A DNA stretch of 64,000 nucleotides from Varroa destructor. Lineage: Eukaryota; Arthropoda; Arachnida; Mesostigmata; Varroidae. The translations under genes and the position numbers were made by a program. The notes under the pieces were generated by a model. It was given only the letters and a program-made list of their open reading frames with translations. It was not told the DNA's origin and did no database searches. The stretch is from the NCBI RefSeq assembly GCF_002443255.2, contig NW_019211456.1, positions 34,247,608 through 34,311,607 of the forward strand, in the 5' to 3' direction. Shown piece after piece: positions 46,482-59,865 of this stretch. Positions within the stretch are counted from its first letter, which is position 1, and every line of letters starts with the position of its first letter.

Positions 46482-49400
46482 TTCTTTGTCTCTTCAGTAA
46501 TAGTACCGTTGATGTGGGTGACCGTGTCATGTTTTTTTCGCTGTTTGTCTATAGCGACGATCCCAGCATGCGACAACCCAGACTCACCATTGACTGATAC
46601 TATAAACCGATGAGCGTGCAGCGTAACTGCAGCCATCATTTAGAAGATAGATAGTTTTTGTTGGAAATAAAAGCACATAATTGAACATCAACGAATACGA
46701 GAAGGGCATTGGTGAGATATTGGTTAATGACAGTGGGAATTTCCTAACAAATGGAAAGGAAGTACGAGCCGATACACGCTATTTCTTAAAACTATTATAA
46801 TTAAATTCGATGCTGTTTAAAGACTGCATTTTCATGGATTCAATTCATGGCAACATCACCTTGCTGGTTATGAAAATAAAACTAGCACCCGCTGGGTAGT
46901 GGACGGATGGTATCTAACGAGTTCTTTGTTGATTCGTTTGTTTCTTTCGGTTGCTGATTTTATGCTGGCCTGGCGTCCACCCCCCGGCATTGAGCAATCA
47001 TATAATATATGAGTTGTAGTATAACGGCCGGCAGTAGCGTGCTACCGATTTACCTATATCAACGCTAGCCGCCATCCCCTGTACGGGCGGGTAGTAGCTC
47101 ATGGAACACCAGAAGCCCCACTGCCAACGGCAGTGCCAACGCAGCGACGTCCGCTTCGCTTGAAGAGGTCTTTTGTTGTCAATGAGCATCACTTCCGTTG
47201 TCGCGACCACCTTATGCTTCTCTATGGATGTTCCACTCGTACCACAAGCAATAAGAGCGGACTATCAGCCTAATTTCGAACCCGCAGACGACTACCTGTC
47301 TATGAACAGCAAATAGTTCAACCGGTACATTGGACTCGTTGCAGAGGTGCAGTCACACTGCTAGTGAGAGAGTGAGATACGAGCGAATTTGTCGCCACGG
47401 CGGCAGCTTTTCTGAGTGATGAAAACATCAGCCGCAGCAAAATGCCCCTACCGCTACAATGTCGTCTATGTCACTTGTTTTGCCAATAGGTAAACGGACC
47501 ACGCGGCCAGAAGCATAAACCTTCGAAGGAACGTGGCAAAAAAATATCTGTAATGTTGACGCAGCTATTGCTTATAGTGCTAACTGCGATCAATTCATAC
47601 TTTCTGCAACGGCTAACCAGCCAAACAACCAGTCAGCCTATCACCGCTCTTCTTTTTACAGTTCAGTGAACCCCATATATGTGTACTAACTACTAATGAA
47701 CTAAGCTGTATTAGTAATCTTTTCGTTCAGCTTTCATACTTCGCCGTATAGAGAAGCCAATGATCCATGGTACCCCCGCAACAACAGTGGCGGGGGATCC
47801 TGGCCCTAAGGAAACACACTAACATAACAAACATGATGAAAAACTATGCTTCAGAATGCACCGACGAGAAGTTACAGTTATTATTACGAGCTTGATTTAA
47901 GATAAAATCGCGTATTGCGGGTTTATTCTGTCTGCCGTCTGAATTAGGTAGCATCATCGTACCAGCCTATAATACAGAACTAAAATAGTGCAATTTCGAA
48001 ATGAAGAAGCGGATTATCAAAAAGTGTTCAAAAAGGCCCATGTACAGTTCAGGGTAGCAGACAACAATTGAAGTATACCTCGGTTCAACAATGTTCGTTG
48101 GGCTGACATGTGCACGTGTGCACGCATACAAATACAGGTCCACAACGGATGAACTGACCTGACGAGTTCGGTTGACGGGCAACATAAGTGCCTTCCACTA
48201 AAAATTCGACAGAGCGGCATGGTTGCCGGTTAATTGCAGGCTCGCCATAGAGGAGTGGCTACGAACGTTTCTCATATTCTTTTTCTTGCACAGTACCTCG
48301 TCTGTTCACCTGTTGCAAAGGCGGTTGAAGCCCGTATTTTGTCATACAGCATTAATAAAATGACTTTGTTGTTCGCTCATCAGGTCGTATCAGAGGGTGT
48401 CACCTGTTTTTCCTTGTCGAAAATTGTGCAGTACTGATAGTCAGATTCGACCGGCTCAACATGACCGGGCAGGTACCCCACAGAGTGGTTGATGTCATAA
48501 GACGGAATGCCGTAAAAAACGTCGGCGTCAGCCACAGCACGCCAAATGGATGTGCTTTAATATCAGTTCGGGGCCAGGAATTGCAGTGTTGTTGTCATGC
48601 GTAAGTTGACGGTTTTGGGCCGGATAACCTGTTCCGCCGGTAGCGGATGGGCCTTCAGGATGGCGAAGCTGATCACGTATTTCACAGAGATTTTAGATTC
48701 TGTGCTCCAATTCTGTGCTTATTTTGTGAACACACGGACTAGGTTCCGATCAGTAGGTCTGGGTGGCAAACGTACTATATGTTAAACAAGGCTGACAAAC
48801 CGCGTTTCAAGGGCGAAATCCACCTCTTCAGCTGCCCCAGCTGCACAGACGGCTGGATTTGAAAGTATAACCGAAATATGCTTTCTACATCGATCGAACT
48901 ATTAAATATACGTAGATAGTAGTATGTTATTTCAAAAGTATTCAACACTCGAAATAACACAGATTTGTCCATGTACCTATTCCTCCATTGTTTATGACCA
49001 GTCGATAGTTTGTTGTTGTTGTCTCCCACCAACCGGCTTCAATTGATTCGGTTATAGCGACTTTCTACTGTTTGCTGTATACCGTATGCGACATATACAG
49101 GACGTCACCCATCCATAGCTTCATCGCTTTGTTGACGGCGGCGGAGAGCGACTATCGCCAGCCACAGATGCAACGTAGCGTGACGTAATATGTTGGCTAT
49201 TGTCGTCGCTGCCGCTGCGATGGCGGCACCGGATTTCGTTGAGAACGAGCAAGTGCGGCTGGTACCAGCGGCATTACGTGCAGTTACCTGGCCTGGTTCC
49301 CATACACCCACCCACTGTAGGCCATGCGATATTGCCTATTGCCAAGTCTAACCTTATTTTCATCCCTATGGAGCGAACTTTGCCTAGCGTATATCATTTG

Positions 49401-49808
49401 ATAGGATCTGCTATCCAGCTAGCATGGAATAGATACCACAAGAACCGACGCGTCGTTGACGCTTCTGAAAGAAGAAAACAACACCGCAAGGTACCGTAAG
49501 GTAGGTGGACCTAAGGATGCTAAATTAAAGGTTTTCGATTCGAGCAGCGCGTGAAGGTCATCTAAAATAGCGATTGCAATTCGCGTTTCTCCGAAAAATA
49601 TAAAAGTCATCATCTTGACGAATATTTCACTTGGAGAAAACCTGGAAGGCCTTCTACATACATCTTGCCGTTTCTAATGTGTCCGCAATTATAGCAGAGA
49701 TGCCTACGTTCAATGTCTGCTTTGGCTCCTTTTTTTCACTCTACTGTTAATTTCGGTAAGCGGCGTGCTGTAGCTAACGATGACAGCGGAAATGTATAGT
49801 ATATGTAT

Positions 49809-49826
49809 GTATATATATATATATAG
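49809..49826. repeat. Short (TA)n microsatellite
   Basis: Alternating AT tract, nine dinucleotide units, inside AT-rich DNA. Confidence 0.9.
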
Positions 49827-50663
49827 TATAGGGTTATAGTGCCTAACATACACAGACGAAGCCACCACGCCCCAGTGACTCCTTCAGCGGTTATTCATAA
49901 TTTCGATATCCCGACGAGGTGCTACTGACTGAATACGCCAGCTGGATTGCGGTAGAGGCAGGGAATGCATCACCGTGAGAAACTCAACGTGCACAGATTA
50001 CTTCGTACACCTTCATGTTCTAACTCAGCCGTCGACAGTTTCAAATCTGAATACTTCTGTTAAACCTATGTTTGCAATAGGTTGAAAATAAGGTTACAGG
50101 CCGAAACCGTACTGATTTTTAGGCTGGAGCAAAACGAAATTTGCGAATATTCATATGCACTTCAGTGAAAATGAGGCAGGTACAAGAGAGCAGTATTTGC
50201 ATACGTATGTAGCTTACAGTTGACCTTGGTGAAGTTGCACCTCAGAAGAACACTCCAAGCAGTTGGCATTTATGCTTTGGGGCATGTTAAAGAGACAAAC
50301 TGCACAGCTAGAGTGAACCAATACCTGTTACCTATATTTATTAGAGAAACATATTTGCACAGCTTCGTTTATCTATAGAACAAATACGCTAGGACTTGTT
50401 AAACGATATTTGGAATGAAATCCAATTTTACTTCGGAGACATGTTAAAAGCATTTTAAAATAGCAACACGTTGCGTTAGTAAGTTGGTGATCAGTTGGTA
50501 ATTTACGGTTAACGTTAGCACTAATGAGGTTTTTGCTCTGTCTTATTTTCTTCCCCGCTCCCGCACCAACAACATTAAGATTGGACAGCAACAGTTGTAC
50601 AATTAGAGTAATCTCAATATAATTCCGCTGAATTGTGCTTCGTGTTTCCTTAACCCCATGTAG

Positions 50664-50837
50664 TCATTGGCAGGCTCGCGAAATAATTAGTCCTGCGGTG
50701 CCTACATCACCCGGTAGTAAACATCCATCTGAAGATCCCATCACATCTTCATGCTGTCGTCACCCAACGGGCGGGAGGTTTACCACGACAGAGGCGATGA
50801 ACGGTGGTAGCATTCTTTCCTTTTTGCTTGTTCTTAA
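50664..50837 (+). CDS. Candidate internal exon, unassigned
   Basis: Bounded by a pyrimidine-rich acceptor (CCCCATGTAG|T) and a strong donor (CTTAA|GTAAGTAGG), 174 nt with both ends in phase 2. The only frame open throughout reads HWQAREIISPAVPTSPGSKH onwards, rich in Pro/Ser/Thr with a Cys pair, and ends in a short hydrophobic stretch GGSILSFLLVL. Joining to the candidate exon at 62418 keeps the frame and places basic residues after the hydrophobic stretch, as in a membrane protein. No homologue is recognised and the link to 42106 is unproven. Confidence 0.3.
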
Positions 50838-52225
50838 GTAAGTAGGGATTCACAGCCTCTCCAGCCTATCGTGCTGGTCCCCAGACTTGAGCCGTGTAAA
50901 AACCATAAACTGGATCATATTACGTATCGCATCATTAGCTGAACGTGATAGCTCTTAGCATGACGACAGTCACGATACTTGCGTTAGTTTTTGCAGAAGA
51001 AGTAAAAAGTTTATGTGATCCGCGAGCTTTTTTTTCTCATACATTGTATTTTGTTTGACGCCGTCCGCATATTACAGAGGGGCGTGCTGTGCTTTATTTG
51101 TATTGTGATTGGAAGTTTAACTGGAACTGCTGTTGCTGTGAATGTCGACGCTCCTATTTAAAATACGGCAGTACGTGACACGCTGCTGGATTTAGCTGGA
51201 TCGGATCTCCATCACTGGTGGGTCCTGTGGGCCTGGGACCTTGTGGGCGGCTACACTAACAGCAACGGCCGCAAAGGCGAAAACGCAAGCGCCAGATCTG
51301 GTCGCAGCAATTTTTCAGCAATCAACGCGGAAATAATTATCATCATTGTTGTCATCATCATTAGGCTAACTTCGTAACTTGGACGAAGTGGACATTGACG
51401 AAAACGTGTTACCGGCCTGCGTTCGCCGCGGCTGTAGATCGTCGTGTTGCTTGTCGTACCGAATCATTAACCTTCCAAAAAATGGTTATTGTTTTTAACC
51501 CGATCAACATCGTTCCGACCGGTACGATCTGTGCCGTTATCAGGATATAAAACATTCAAGTCCCCCCTGAAAGCACGGCCGGCGAGCAGTGACTGGCCAG
51601 CTTGTAAAGACGTAAGAATGTGCACGCTAATGCCAACCAAGAGAGAACAATCCAAGTAAACGCACCGTTCAGACAAACGATCCCAGTTCCAGTGCTATGC
51701 TCAAACAAGCAAAGCTGTAAAGGACGGTAACGTATGCCAATGCATCATCGTCTGCTGGCAGAAACGCCGCGACCGCTTCGTCGTGTGGCGTTGCACTTCG
51801 AGTCGAATAGCTCCAATTGTTACGAATTGAAAACGGGCTCAGATAACTCAAAAGACGAGGAGGGTCATTGAAACGCTAAATTTCGTTATGGCTGTTCTAT
51901 CCTACGAGGCCGCATACTTGGTAGGTAGACCGTACTCTAATAGAAAAAGAGTCGTCTACAACAACAACGAAGGAAGGAAAATTTTTTTTATGTAGTTTCG
52001 CCGTTTATCTAGTTCCGTTACACAGCCACTCATACACACAAACAACCAAGGAAAAAAAAATCGAAAGAAAATGCGCCCGGCACGATGCCCAACCGTTTAG
52101 CGAGTAAGCTTTGCCTTCCCGTCGACGACAAACTGAGTACACACACAACTGTCATGCTCTTCGTCACTAATGTCTATAGTACCGTATTTATTTTTTGCGC
52201 CTATTATTAACAACATTAACAAGTA

Positions 52226-52277
52226 ATTATTATTATTATTATTATCAACAATAACAACAACAACAACATCATCACCT
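52226..52277. repeat. Compound (ATT)n-(AAC)n trinucleotide microsatellite
   Basis: About seven ATT units are followed directly by an AAC/AAT-rich run of similar length. Confidence 0.85.
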
Positions 52278-55200
52278 GTCAGTGAATATAACTACGCTAA
52301 TTCTCGCTGCAATTGGGTTTGTAAATATTGATATAAACGAAGGCACTTCGATTTGAAAACAACCGGTTGTATTTGATCGCGGTCATATAACGCATGGAAG
52401 ACATATAATAAGCGTTGACGATCTAATGTCGACGGCTCGTTAAATTGGAATGAGCAATAGTTTGAAAATAAAACAATTGCAGGTACGGTCTCTTCAGGTA
52501 CATATCACTCTAGCCAGCACCACGGGCGTCCTACTTGAAGATTAGCTTCCGCTGGAGCCTTGAAGAAACCTGTTTAGCGAACAACCTGTCGCATGCCTCT
52601 CTTTAAGGACGCATATGCGATCTGTTTTTGCTCGTAATGGTTCTGCTACTGCTTTTTTTTAGTTCACGCACAAAGCCTTTTTTCACTTTTTCAAACATTT
52701 TTGCTCTATCAAGGCCACATTTACCTCCCAAAGTGGACGAAGCTTCGGCCAGGGCGGGTCTGCTACGAAGAAGACTTGTAGCTCCGCGTCCGGATACAGG
52801 TTGAAGAAAAGCATCTACTGACATCCAAGCAAAACAGAGACTGACATAGGTAGCATTTGTTGCGGCCTTTCGAGTAGGTTTGTTTTGATGATGGTCAGGG
52901 CGTCGCTGGCAAGCTGCTTTTTTCCTGGTCATGAACCTTACGCAGATGCAGGCACTGTTCTTTGTTCCAGTCTGCGTCGCGTCTAGTAGAGCTCTTTATT
53001 ACCGCGAGCATTTTCTGATTGCTCCACTTCCGACCGGCTTGAACAATCTTTATTTTTTTTTTCTGATGGTGATTAAATGAATGGGAACTGGTAGAGAAGC
53101 TACGACAGCAGAGAAACCGAGAGATTGAAAAAACATTCGCAGAAGAAGCGATAATTCTGCTGTCACTCTACGGAAGAGACGATCGTGTGCAGTTCATATT
53201 TATCTGGGTCGCACAGTCCTTATTCTCCGACCGGACCTGAACTAGAGAGAGATTGAGTAATAAGTCGATAAAGAAAGAAAACGAATGCTAGCCTCCCAGA
53301 GGATCTAGTTCTTCCTATCTCGGCAGCATTGCGCGTTGAAATAGGATTCGCGCCATCGTCGTCTTTCCGCAGCGAACATTGCTGCGCGGTTGCTGCTATT
53401 GCTGATCGTAGCGGAACCACGACTAGCTCCAGCGAAGAAAGGAGAAATATACAAGCGCAGACTCCTTCCGGAGAACGAAACAATTCTTTTTGTGTATGGG
53501 CTCGGTGAGTGGAGGAACAAGCACCGCGAGAGGCAGACAAGGAAAACGAGAGCAGGTCCGATCTCTGTATACAATACACAAGAGACTCACCCATTCAGAA
53601 GCGTAGTCTCGTAGAATTTTACACGTTCAGCCACCGCTGCGACTACCTACTATTGCTAAAGCGCTCCTAGATCCTGGCTACTGCAGACGGCCTCTTCTCT
53701 TTTAGTAGTGAATGAACGAGTACGCTTGGCTCTCTGTACAGGTAGCTCTACAGGGAGTGCGTAGAGTCTGATACCAGGATAGGACTGAACTAAGTCTGCT
53801 ACCTTGCTGGGGCTATTGAGATGCATGGTAGACCTACGTTCACAAAAAGGAACGTATAGTAGTTGTCATTGATGTGGTCCAACGAAGAAAGACCAATTGG
53901 CCACCTGTTTCCGCCAGACGATGCACTCGGCCTTTTTCTTTCGGGTTCTGCTCTCACTGCGACTCCCAAGTCTAAACGATGCGAAGCGGATCGTCGTACA
54001 GCTGTTTCAATGGATATGAGTCTGTTCCTCTTAAAGTGACGGTGGTGGGTGCTTTTGGAATTGTGTATAGATGTGTATCAATGTAGCTTTCGATGAAGAT
54101 GAGACAAAAATAAACGAAGTCACTGTCAAAGTGGAAAGTGTGATCTGGAAGCTGAGACATCTTCCATGTGCACGCTGATAAGATACGAAAACGGGATAAG
54201 ACTGCGAACGTTTTTGGAATGAAAAACAACTGGAAACTGGGAAAAAAGTCACGAAGGAAGAAAAGAAACAATTATTCAAATTAAAGGCGTTTGAGGCAGT
54301 TCAAATACTGTTGTTTTATGTTTCACGTAACCAAATACATCCAAAGTCAGTCCTCTAAACGTATCTAACGGCCTGTGGAAAAGTACATATTGTTTTAAAC
54401 TAAAATTGAAGGAATAACTATTTTTTACATTCTAAAAGTAGTATCACTAAACTAAGTAGGCGCCAAATACGCGACTGATGACCTTCTACTATTTTTCTTT
54501 TAAAATCATTATTATTTGACTCTGTTTCATGTCTAGACGAATGGTTTCTCCATTTTTTCGCCCAAATTAAATTAACACCATAAATTTTGTAACAGGTTGA
54601 AATAGATGATAGTCTGACAGGGCAAGATCCCGTAAAGCTTTCTAAATTTTTGCTTGCCAACTCAAAAACGCATTTAGAAAAGCACTGTCGTAATGGAAGA
54701 CGACGCCTTTCCTGTTCAGTAGATCCGGTCATGGCTTATTGTACATTTGTTAATTGCTGACAAAAGAAGTCCGAAGCATCAAACAGAAATACTTTGGCGT
54801 TAGTCACCGCTTTGCGACAGATTATAGGCTACATTTTCCTATTTGCGTATTTTTGTCGTGGATTTTTGCTTGTGTTTTCCATTTCCATTTTTTTGTTCGC
54901 CTGCTTAATTAACTGCTCTGGAAATGGCTCGATTTCGGCATCACCGCGTTTGCGCACAATCAAATTCGTATTCATGGCCAGCTTTTTTTCAAAAAGGCCA
55001 GATTAATTTAACAGTAAAAAGTTTAGTTGCTGGACGGTGTCAAGGCTACCCATCTACCTAACCTGATAAATTTTTCAAATTTCTTCGAGGATTTTTATAA
55101 CTGTTAGCTATTACGAGAAGCATTTCTGATAGCGTATCTTGATCATAAACAGCAAACGTTTTGCCATAGATCTGAACAACAATTGTGCGTTTATCGTTAT

Positions 55201-56319
55201 AAAGTTATGAATCGCAGCGAATTTTTGCACAAATTTCGCTAATTCTCAGGACGTCCATTTTGAATTTGAATAAAGGCGTTACCGCATCCACTGCTGTCAC
55301 ATCTCATTTTCAGACACCATAAACACCGACTTAACCTATACGAACTCAGAGAATAACAGACATTGAAGCCATTTAGTTGAAGGAATGGTCCGTACTTTTT
55401 TGATAAACCAATGTATTTATTGAGCTCGCATAGCAGAGGCAACGGTACAATATATCGAGTATGGTTTTACCGGCTTCGTTTTTCCTCATTCTTTAGTCAC
55501 ACGTTTATCTAAGGTGTCAATTATAAACAAAACGGGATTAGCTAAGAAGAAAACATGCTAAGCGATAATTATGTATCTTACAGGGTATCACTATTCCTAG
55601 ATCTGTATTGCAATGGTAAAGTAGCGACGCCTTTAAGTACCTTTAGACAGCTAGCTCCTGTTAAATGCTCCCATGGAACTAAATGTTTGAACCTCTTCGT
55701 TAGTCCTTGTATTTGACCCTCGTGATAAATGCCACTTGAATGTAAGCAACGTCTAGAGGAACAAACCATATAAAACTAGATTTATATGTCCGCAGGGCAA
55801 TGCTCGATAGTATATACTCGATGGTAATGGGCATGTTACCTTTCTTTTCTAATAGGAGTTGTTTTTGTGCTTGGAAAAGCTGCGGCGGACGCGGTATGTA
55901 CTTTGTAGGGATTATTTAGCTTGCATCACATTTACACACAGAATAGCAAGTAAATAAAACTACAATTAAAATCACTATAAAGATATGTGGCCATTTTTCA
56001 ATAAATCATCTCAGTTTCTACGGCAGGATACCTTTTTTTTGCATAGATGATCTTGGTAAGTAAAAGTAATGCATGCAATAATTGTGTGAATAGAAGATCT
56101 ACTATAGAAGCGTCTATTCTATATCTAACGTTACCGTAATGTACGTGGTACAACCTAATCTAAAACACTTGAATCTGTACTTAGTTTAATAAATCGCTTT
56201 TTTACGACAACTTAAAAGTTCTTATAGGCAAACACTTCATAGACTATATTACCAACAATAGATCGGCTCTTTGCCGGGTAAAATTATATCTAAAATGTAT
56301 AGTTTGTTAGGTAGATTTA

Positions 56320-56345
56320 AATATATATATATATATATATATATA
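56320..56345. repeat. (TA)n microsatellite
   Basis: Uninterrupted alternating AT tract of about 13 units. Confidence 0.9.
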
Positions 56346-57385
56346 GTGCATTTCGTCTTCTGTATTGAGTTGTAGTTCCTTACTCGTGCTTTAGTCACAA
56401 AATACGCATCACAAGATTTGGTACCAGCTTCTGTTGTTTCGTCTGAATGTCTCGGCTTTTTCTTGTATGTATGTTTTATGTAAACGTATAGTGTTTGTTG
56501 TTTGTACATGTGTACCTCGGAACTTTTCGGTATAGTCTATGATACTGGCGGTACCGTGTGTACAGTCGGGGCGTTGCTTGAAGTCGTCACGATTGTGTGT
56601 CCCCATCATAGTATGTTCTTTATACCAATGCTACGAAGTGGGTGATATCTCGTACAAACATACAGCCGGTCTGAGCGTTTGTGAAATGCGCCGAAAATGT
56701 GCTGATGAACAAGATCGTTTAATAACCCGAGAACACCAAACGTATTATTAGTTTCGGTCGCTTAGTTCTATCTTGCTATTTGCAAACTTCTCAGATCAGA
56801 CAAAGACCACAGACAAACGCAAGCTACTAGTGACTCCGAACTTATCATCATTTGCGGAGTAAACATGACAAAAAAGGGCAAGCCACCTGTTTAGCCCTGT
56901 GGAAGGCAAACAATTATCGGCTCACATATTGCGTTAAGTTTTCGTAAGTGACTTATGAGATAAACATCAACGTAGTAGAATGAATACGAAATACTCGTTT
57001 TGGCATATGTATATTAGCTTGGTACATCCCACAAGATGCTTACTATGTGATAGAAGTGGCGTGCAACGGGATACAGAGATTTTCGAGTCCGATACGAAAG
57101 CTAAATTCGATAACCTTGATTCCGTTATAGTCGTACATATGTATTTCGAGTAATCTTGGTTACCGAATAAATCATCAACAGGAAGAATGATTTGGACTAA
57201 TAATTGGTACCGTACATCTACATTATTATGGCAATTTTCGAAAAAGCCGCCTAAACCAAGATGTACATTGGCAATTTTAGCGATGAGCATCAACAATTGT
57301 TTGCTATGAGTAGGCAAAGCCAAAGGACGCTGTCCCACCGGGGAGCCTTTCAACCGTTTGTAATCGATAGGCTGTATTGTGTAGT

Positions 57386-57889
57386 TCATGGGCCCACTAT
57401 ATTTGTACTACTGTCAGCTTTACTCGCATTAGTCCAAGGAGAATCCCATAGCTCTCGTTGTAACAACGTATTCAATTCCTCATCGTCCGAACTGGGGTTT
57501 TGTGTTGGGGTTTTACCGAGGGCAGTGAAACAGAAGATCAGGATGTGGCAGCCCGTCATGATCAGGACCGCTAGTACAAAGCCCATAAAAAGCAGAAAGA
57601 AAAACAACAATGCCCCGGTGACCACGGGCAAAACAAACACAAGGGTCATTACGAAACCGACAGCTATAGAAGCGGTTACAGCAATGGTGGCTGCGACCAT
57701 TATGCCAATTTGGAAGCATGAATGCATTGATTTGTTTGTGGGGTAGTCAGATTTCCGTTCCTTGGGGCTGCCCTTACCCGAGACCCTCTCTGTCATCACT
57801 GATTCTTCCTTTGGTGATTTCATCGCACGGCAAGAAATTGGAGAAAGGGACAAAATCCAGGGTCTCTCTGAGTGTTCACACTTGAAAAT
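57386..57889 (-). CDS. Last exon of an unassigned multi-pass membrane protein with dileucine motif
   Basis: The frame enters through a good acceptor (CCGTTTGCAG|ATTTTC at 57890/57889) and runs 167 codons to a stop at 57386. The first in-frame ATG is at 57821-57823, so a single-exon gene of 145 aa is the alternative. A Lys/Ser-rich hydrophilic segment precedes a long hydrophobic block of about 60 residues (FQIGIMVAATIAVTASIAVG through GCHILIFCF), enough for two or three membrane spans. The tail is acidic, SSDDEELNTLLQREL, and contains ELNTLL, which fits the [DE]xxxL[LI] endosomal/lysosomal sorting motif. I do not recognise the family. A frame on the opposite strand (57261-57746) is considered a shadow. 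Confidence 0.5.
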   Translation of the reverse strand: MFKCEHSERPWILSLSPISCRAMKSPKEESVMTERVSGKGSPKERKSDYPTNKSMHSCFQIGIMVAATIAVTASIAVGFVMTLVFVLPVVTGALLFFFLLFMGFVLAVLIMTGCHILIFCFTALGKTPTQNPSSDDEELNTLLQRELWDSPWTNASKADSSTNIVGP

Positions 57890-59130
57890 CTGCAAACGGA
57901 GAAATTTGCTGAATCCTTTCTGAAGTCGTTGTTTTCGGTAAGATGCTTTGCTAACGTAGTCTAAATTTCCGAAGCAGCCGATACTGCTTTTGCTATCGGT
58001 TGCTAATCAAAATATTTTGATGATTTCTAACGATTATTACATCAGGTCGGATGATGGCGTCGCCACCCGATCAGCGGCAGTGATATGATTCAGTACAACA
58101 CATAAATATAACAGAATGCACGTGGGCCAACTTATGTTAACTTCTCTTTTTCTTTATTATTTGTGTACGGCCATGATGGCTGCCTTATACCACTTATATA
58201 CTTGAAGTGTACGCTGGGTGAAACCAGAGGGGTGGACATCGAATTCGTAGTCTATAAAGCGAAATATGACGGGCCGGATGTACATTGTGTCGACAGGATG
58301 TTGCAGCATGCTGAGTAGCTAGGAGCTACGAGTGTTCTCATTGCTGGTCAGACGATCGATAACCGGTTGGAGTAACATGGCCTCAGACCATTAGATGGTA
58401 GGCAGTCGACTGAAATAGAGTATGAGGGAAATCGTACGATCAGTAGTACGACAACAGGTGAATGCTCATTATAAAGCAACAATAAGATAGTGATGGACGA
58501 CGGACCCAACGGCGAATGTATTCTTGCAATTATATGGTGTTACTTAGTTCTAACTATTTCCAAAACGAGCTTGATATTTTCGCCGTCGCAGAAGCGAATA
58601 TCGGCTCATTGTTCTAGTATGATCTTTCATTATAGGTATAGCTGTTGTTTTTTTTGTAATAGAAACGTATAGGTTTTTCGTGTTTAGTGATATCCTTCAA
58701 CCTTTTTTTTCCGCCTCATGTTATACATATATGCTGTTTGAAAAGGTTTCGCCTAATGGACAGCACACTGAAATATTATTATTTGTCTGAAGCTAGCATT
58801 CGGTTACTGATGGTCCATCCCCCACAAATATCTGGTAGCAAAGCATTTAACCTCTGAGCGCTTTCTGAAAAAGTATAATTTTCGGAACGCCTGTGCTAGA
58901 ACTATGGAATCGTAATTCCAGTGTAAAAACCACTTCTACGTTGAAGGCCCGACACTATATCGGCCGTACTCTGTCGAACTATGCTCGTCTCAATCTTGTG
59001 AATTGGTAAATTCAAGTCGCAGACATCCAGAGTTCTGCTATGGCCAACGCTCAGAAACGCCATAAAGTCCTCAAAGCTTTGAGCATTAGCTTCCGTTGCA
59101 CCGGCTGGCAGACAGACAGATTTTTGGACG

Positions 59131-59520
59131 ATGCCGGAATTGCCGGTCAGAACTGACGATGACTTAACAACTGATCGACTAGCTCAACGCCGACTTCGAT
59201 TTGAATACATGAGCAGAGCTCCCATGCGTTTCGAACAATTCGACAGTGAGAACGCCGACGGAACTCGGTCAACGGTACTGAACGGGCGAAAAGTCTTTAG
59301 CGCAGCTGGCGGTAGCAAATCGTTCGCGAGGAGTAAAATCACCGAAAACGAACACCCTCTCGGTCTGACAGACAAGAGTGGAACGTTCAGAGCGGATCCT
59401 GCGTGCTTATTAGAAAATAACTGCTCTATACACGATTTAACAATAATTATTGTTATAATAATATCGCTTAAAAACGAAATCTCCCGCGCTAAACGTTGCG
59501 CTGGTAGTGCTAACAATTAG
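59131..59520 (+). CDS. Hypothetical 129-codon frame, weak support
   Basis: Starts with a true ATG. The first 95 residues are hydrophilic and protein-like (for example LAQRRLRFEYMSRAPMRFEQ), after which the frame runs into an isoleucine-rich AT tract that does not look coding. If real, coding probably ends at a donor before about 59440. An opposite-strand frame of 110 codons overlaps it. No family is recognised. Confidence 0.22.
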   Translation: MPELPVRTDDDLTTDRLAQRRLRFEYMSRAPMRFEQFDSENADGTRSTVLNGRKVFSAAGGSKSFARSKITENEHPLGLTDKSGTFRADPACLLENNCSIHDLTIIIVIIISLKNEISRAKRCAGSANN

Positions 59521-59845
59521 GTCACATAATAGAGAATAAAAAAAAAACATCGAAGCAATCGTTTGTAAGACTGAATGTTATCGATTGCATAGTGTCTGAA
59601 ACTAGGAAAAAATGGATCCGCTTGAAATCATGTTCCGAGGGGGCGTCCGCTTAATTTTTGCCTGGTTGGCAAAACGCAACCCGCTGAGTTGTGTTTAGCT
59701 GGCGCTGCAGGGTCCCAACCTGTGGGCATTAGGGCAAGTTGATTTTAGTGTATCGTTTGTCTTGGCCGAAGCCGAAATTTCGCTTACGAGTTCGTGACAG
59801 AGCTCTTCTTCAAAAGGATTTCTGAGCCAAATACTAAGACTATAC

Positions 59846-59865
59846 AAAAAAAAAAAAAAAAAAAA
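59846..59865. repeat. Poly(A) run of 20 nt
   Basis: Uninterrupted A tract without a recognisable retrotransposed body next to it. Confidence 0.9.

Larger units (their letters stand above)
42262..50663. other. Intron or intergenic DNA with one dispersed repeat
   Basis: Probably a long intron if the plus-strand gene at 42106 is real. I could not find internal exons with confidence. GC-rich pockets at about 47.0-47.5 and 49.1-49.35 kb do not yield a supported model. A 53-codon frame at 49190-49351 begins with a signal-peptide-like run (see findings). Confidence 0.4.
50838..57385. other. Intron or intergenic DNA
   Basis: Several moderately GC-rich stretches (51.2-51.5, 52.6-52.95 and 53.1-53.7 kb) carry frames of up to about 125 codons on either strand. 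None has a recognisable domain or clear splice borders. It includes the trinucleotide and dinucleotide microsatellites listed separately. Confidence 0.4.

Noticed and set aside
52603..53614. Overlapping frames of 70-125 codons on both strands
   Set aside because: Frames are open because of locally higher G+C. I see no motif and no matching splice sites.
57261..57746. 161-codon plus-strand frame opposite the membrane protein exon
   Set aside because: Its translation is the antisense of a long hydrophobic block and lacks structure, and the minus frame has a splice acceptor and a coherent topology.
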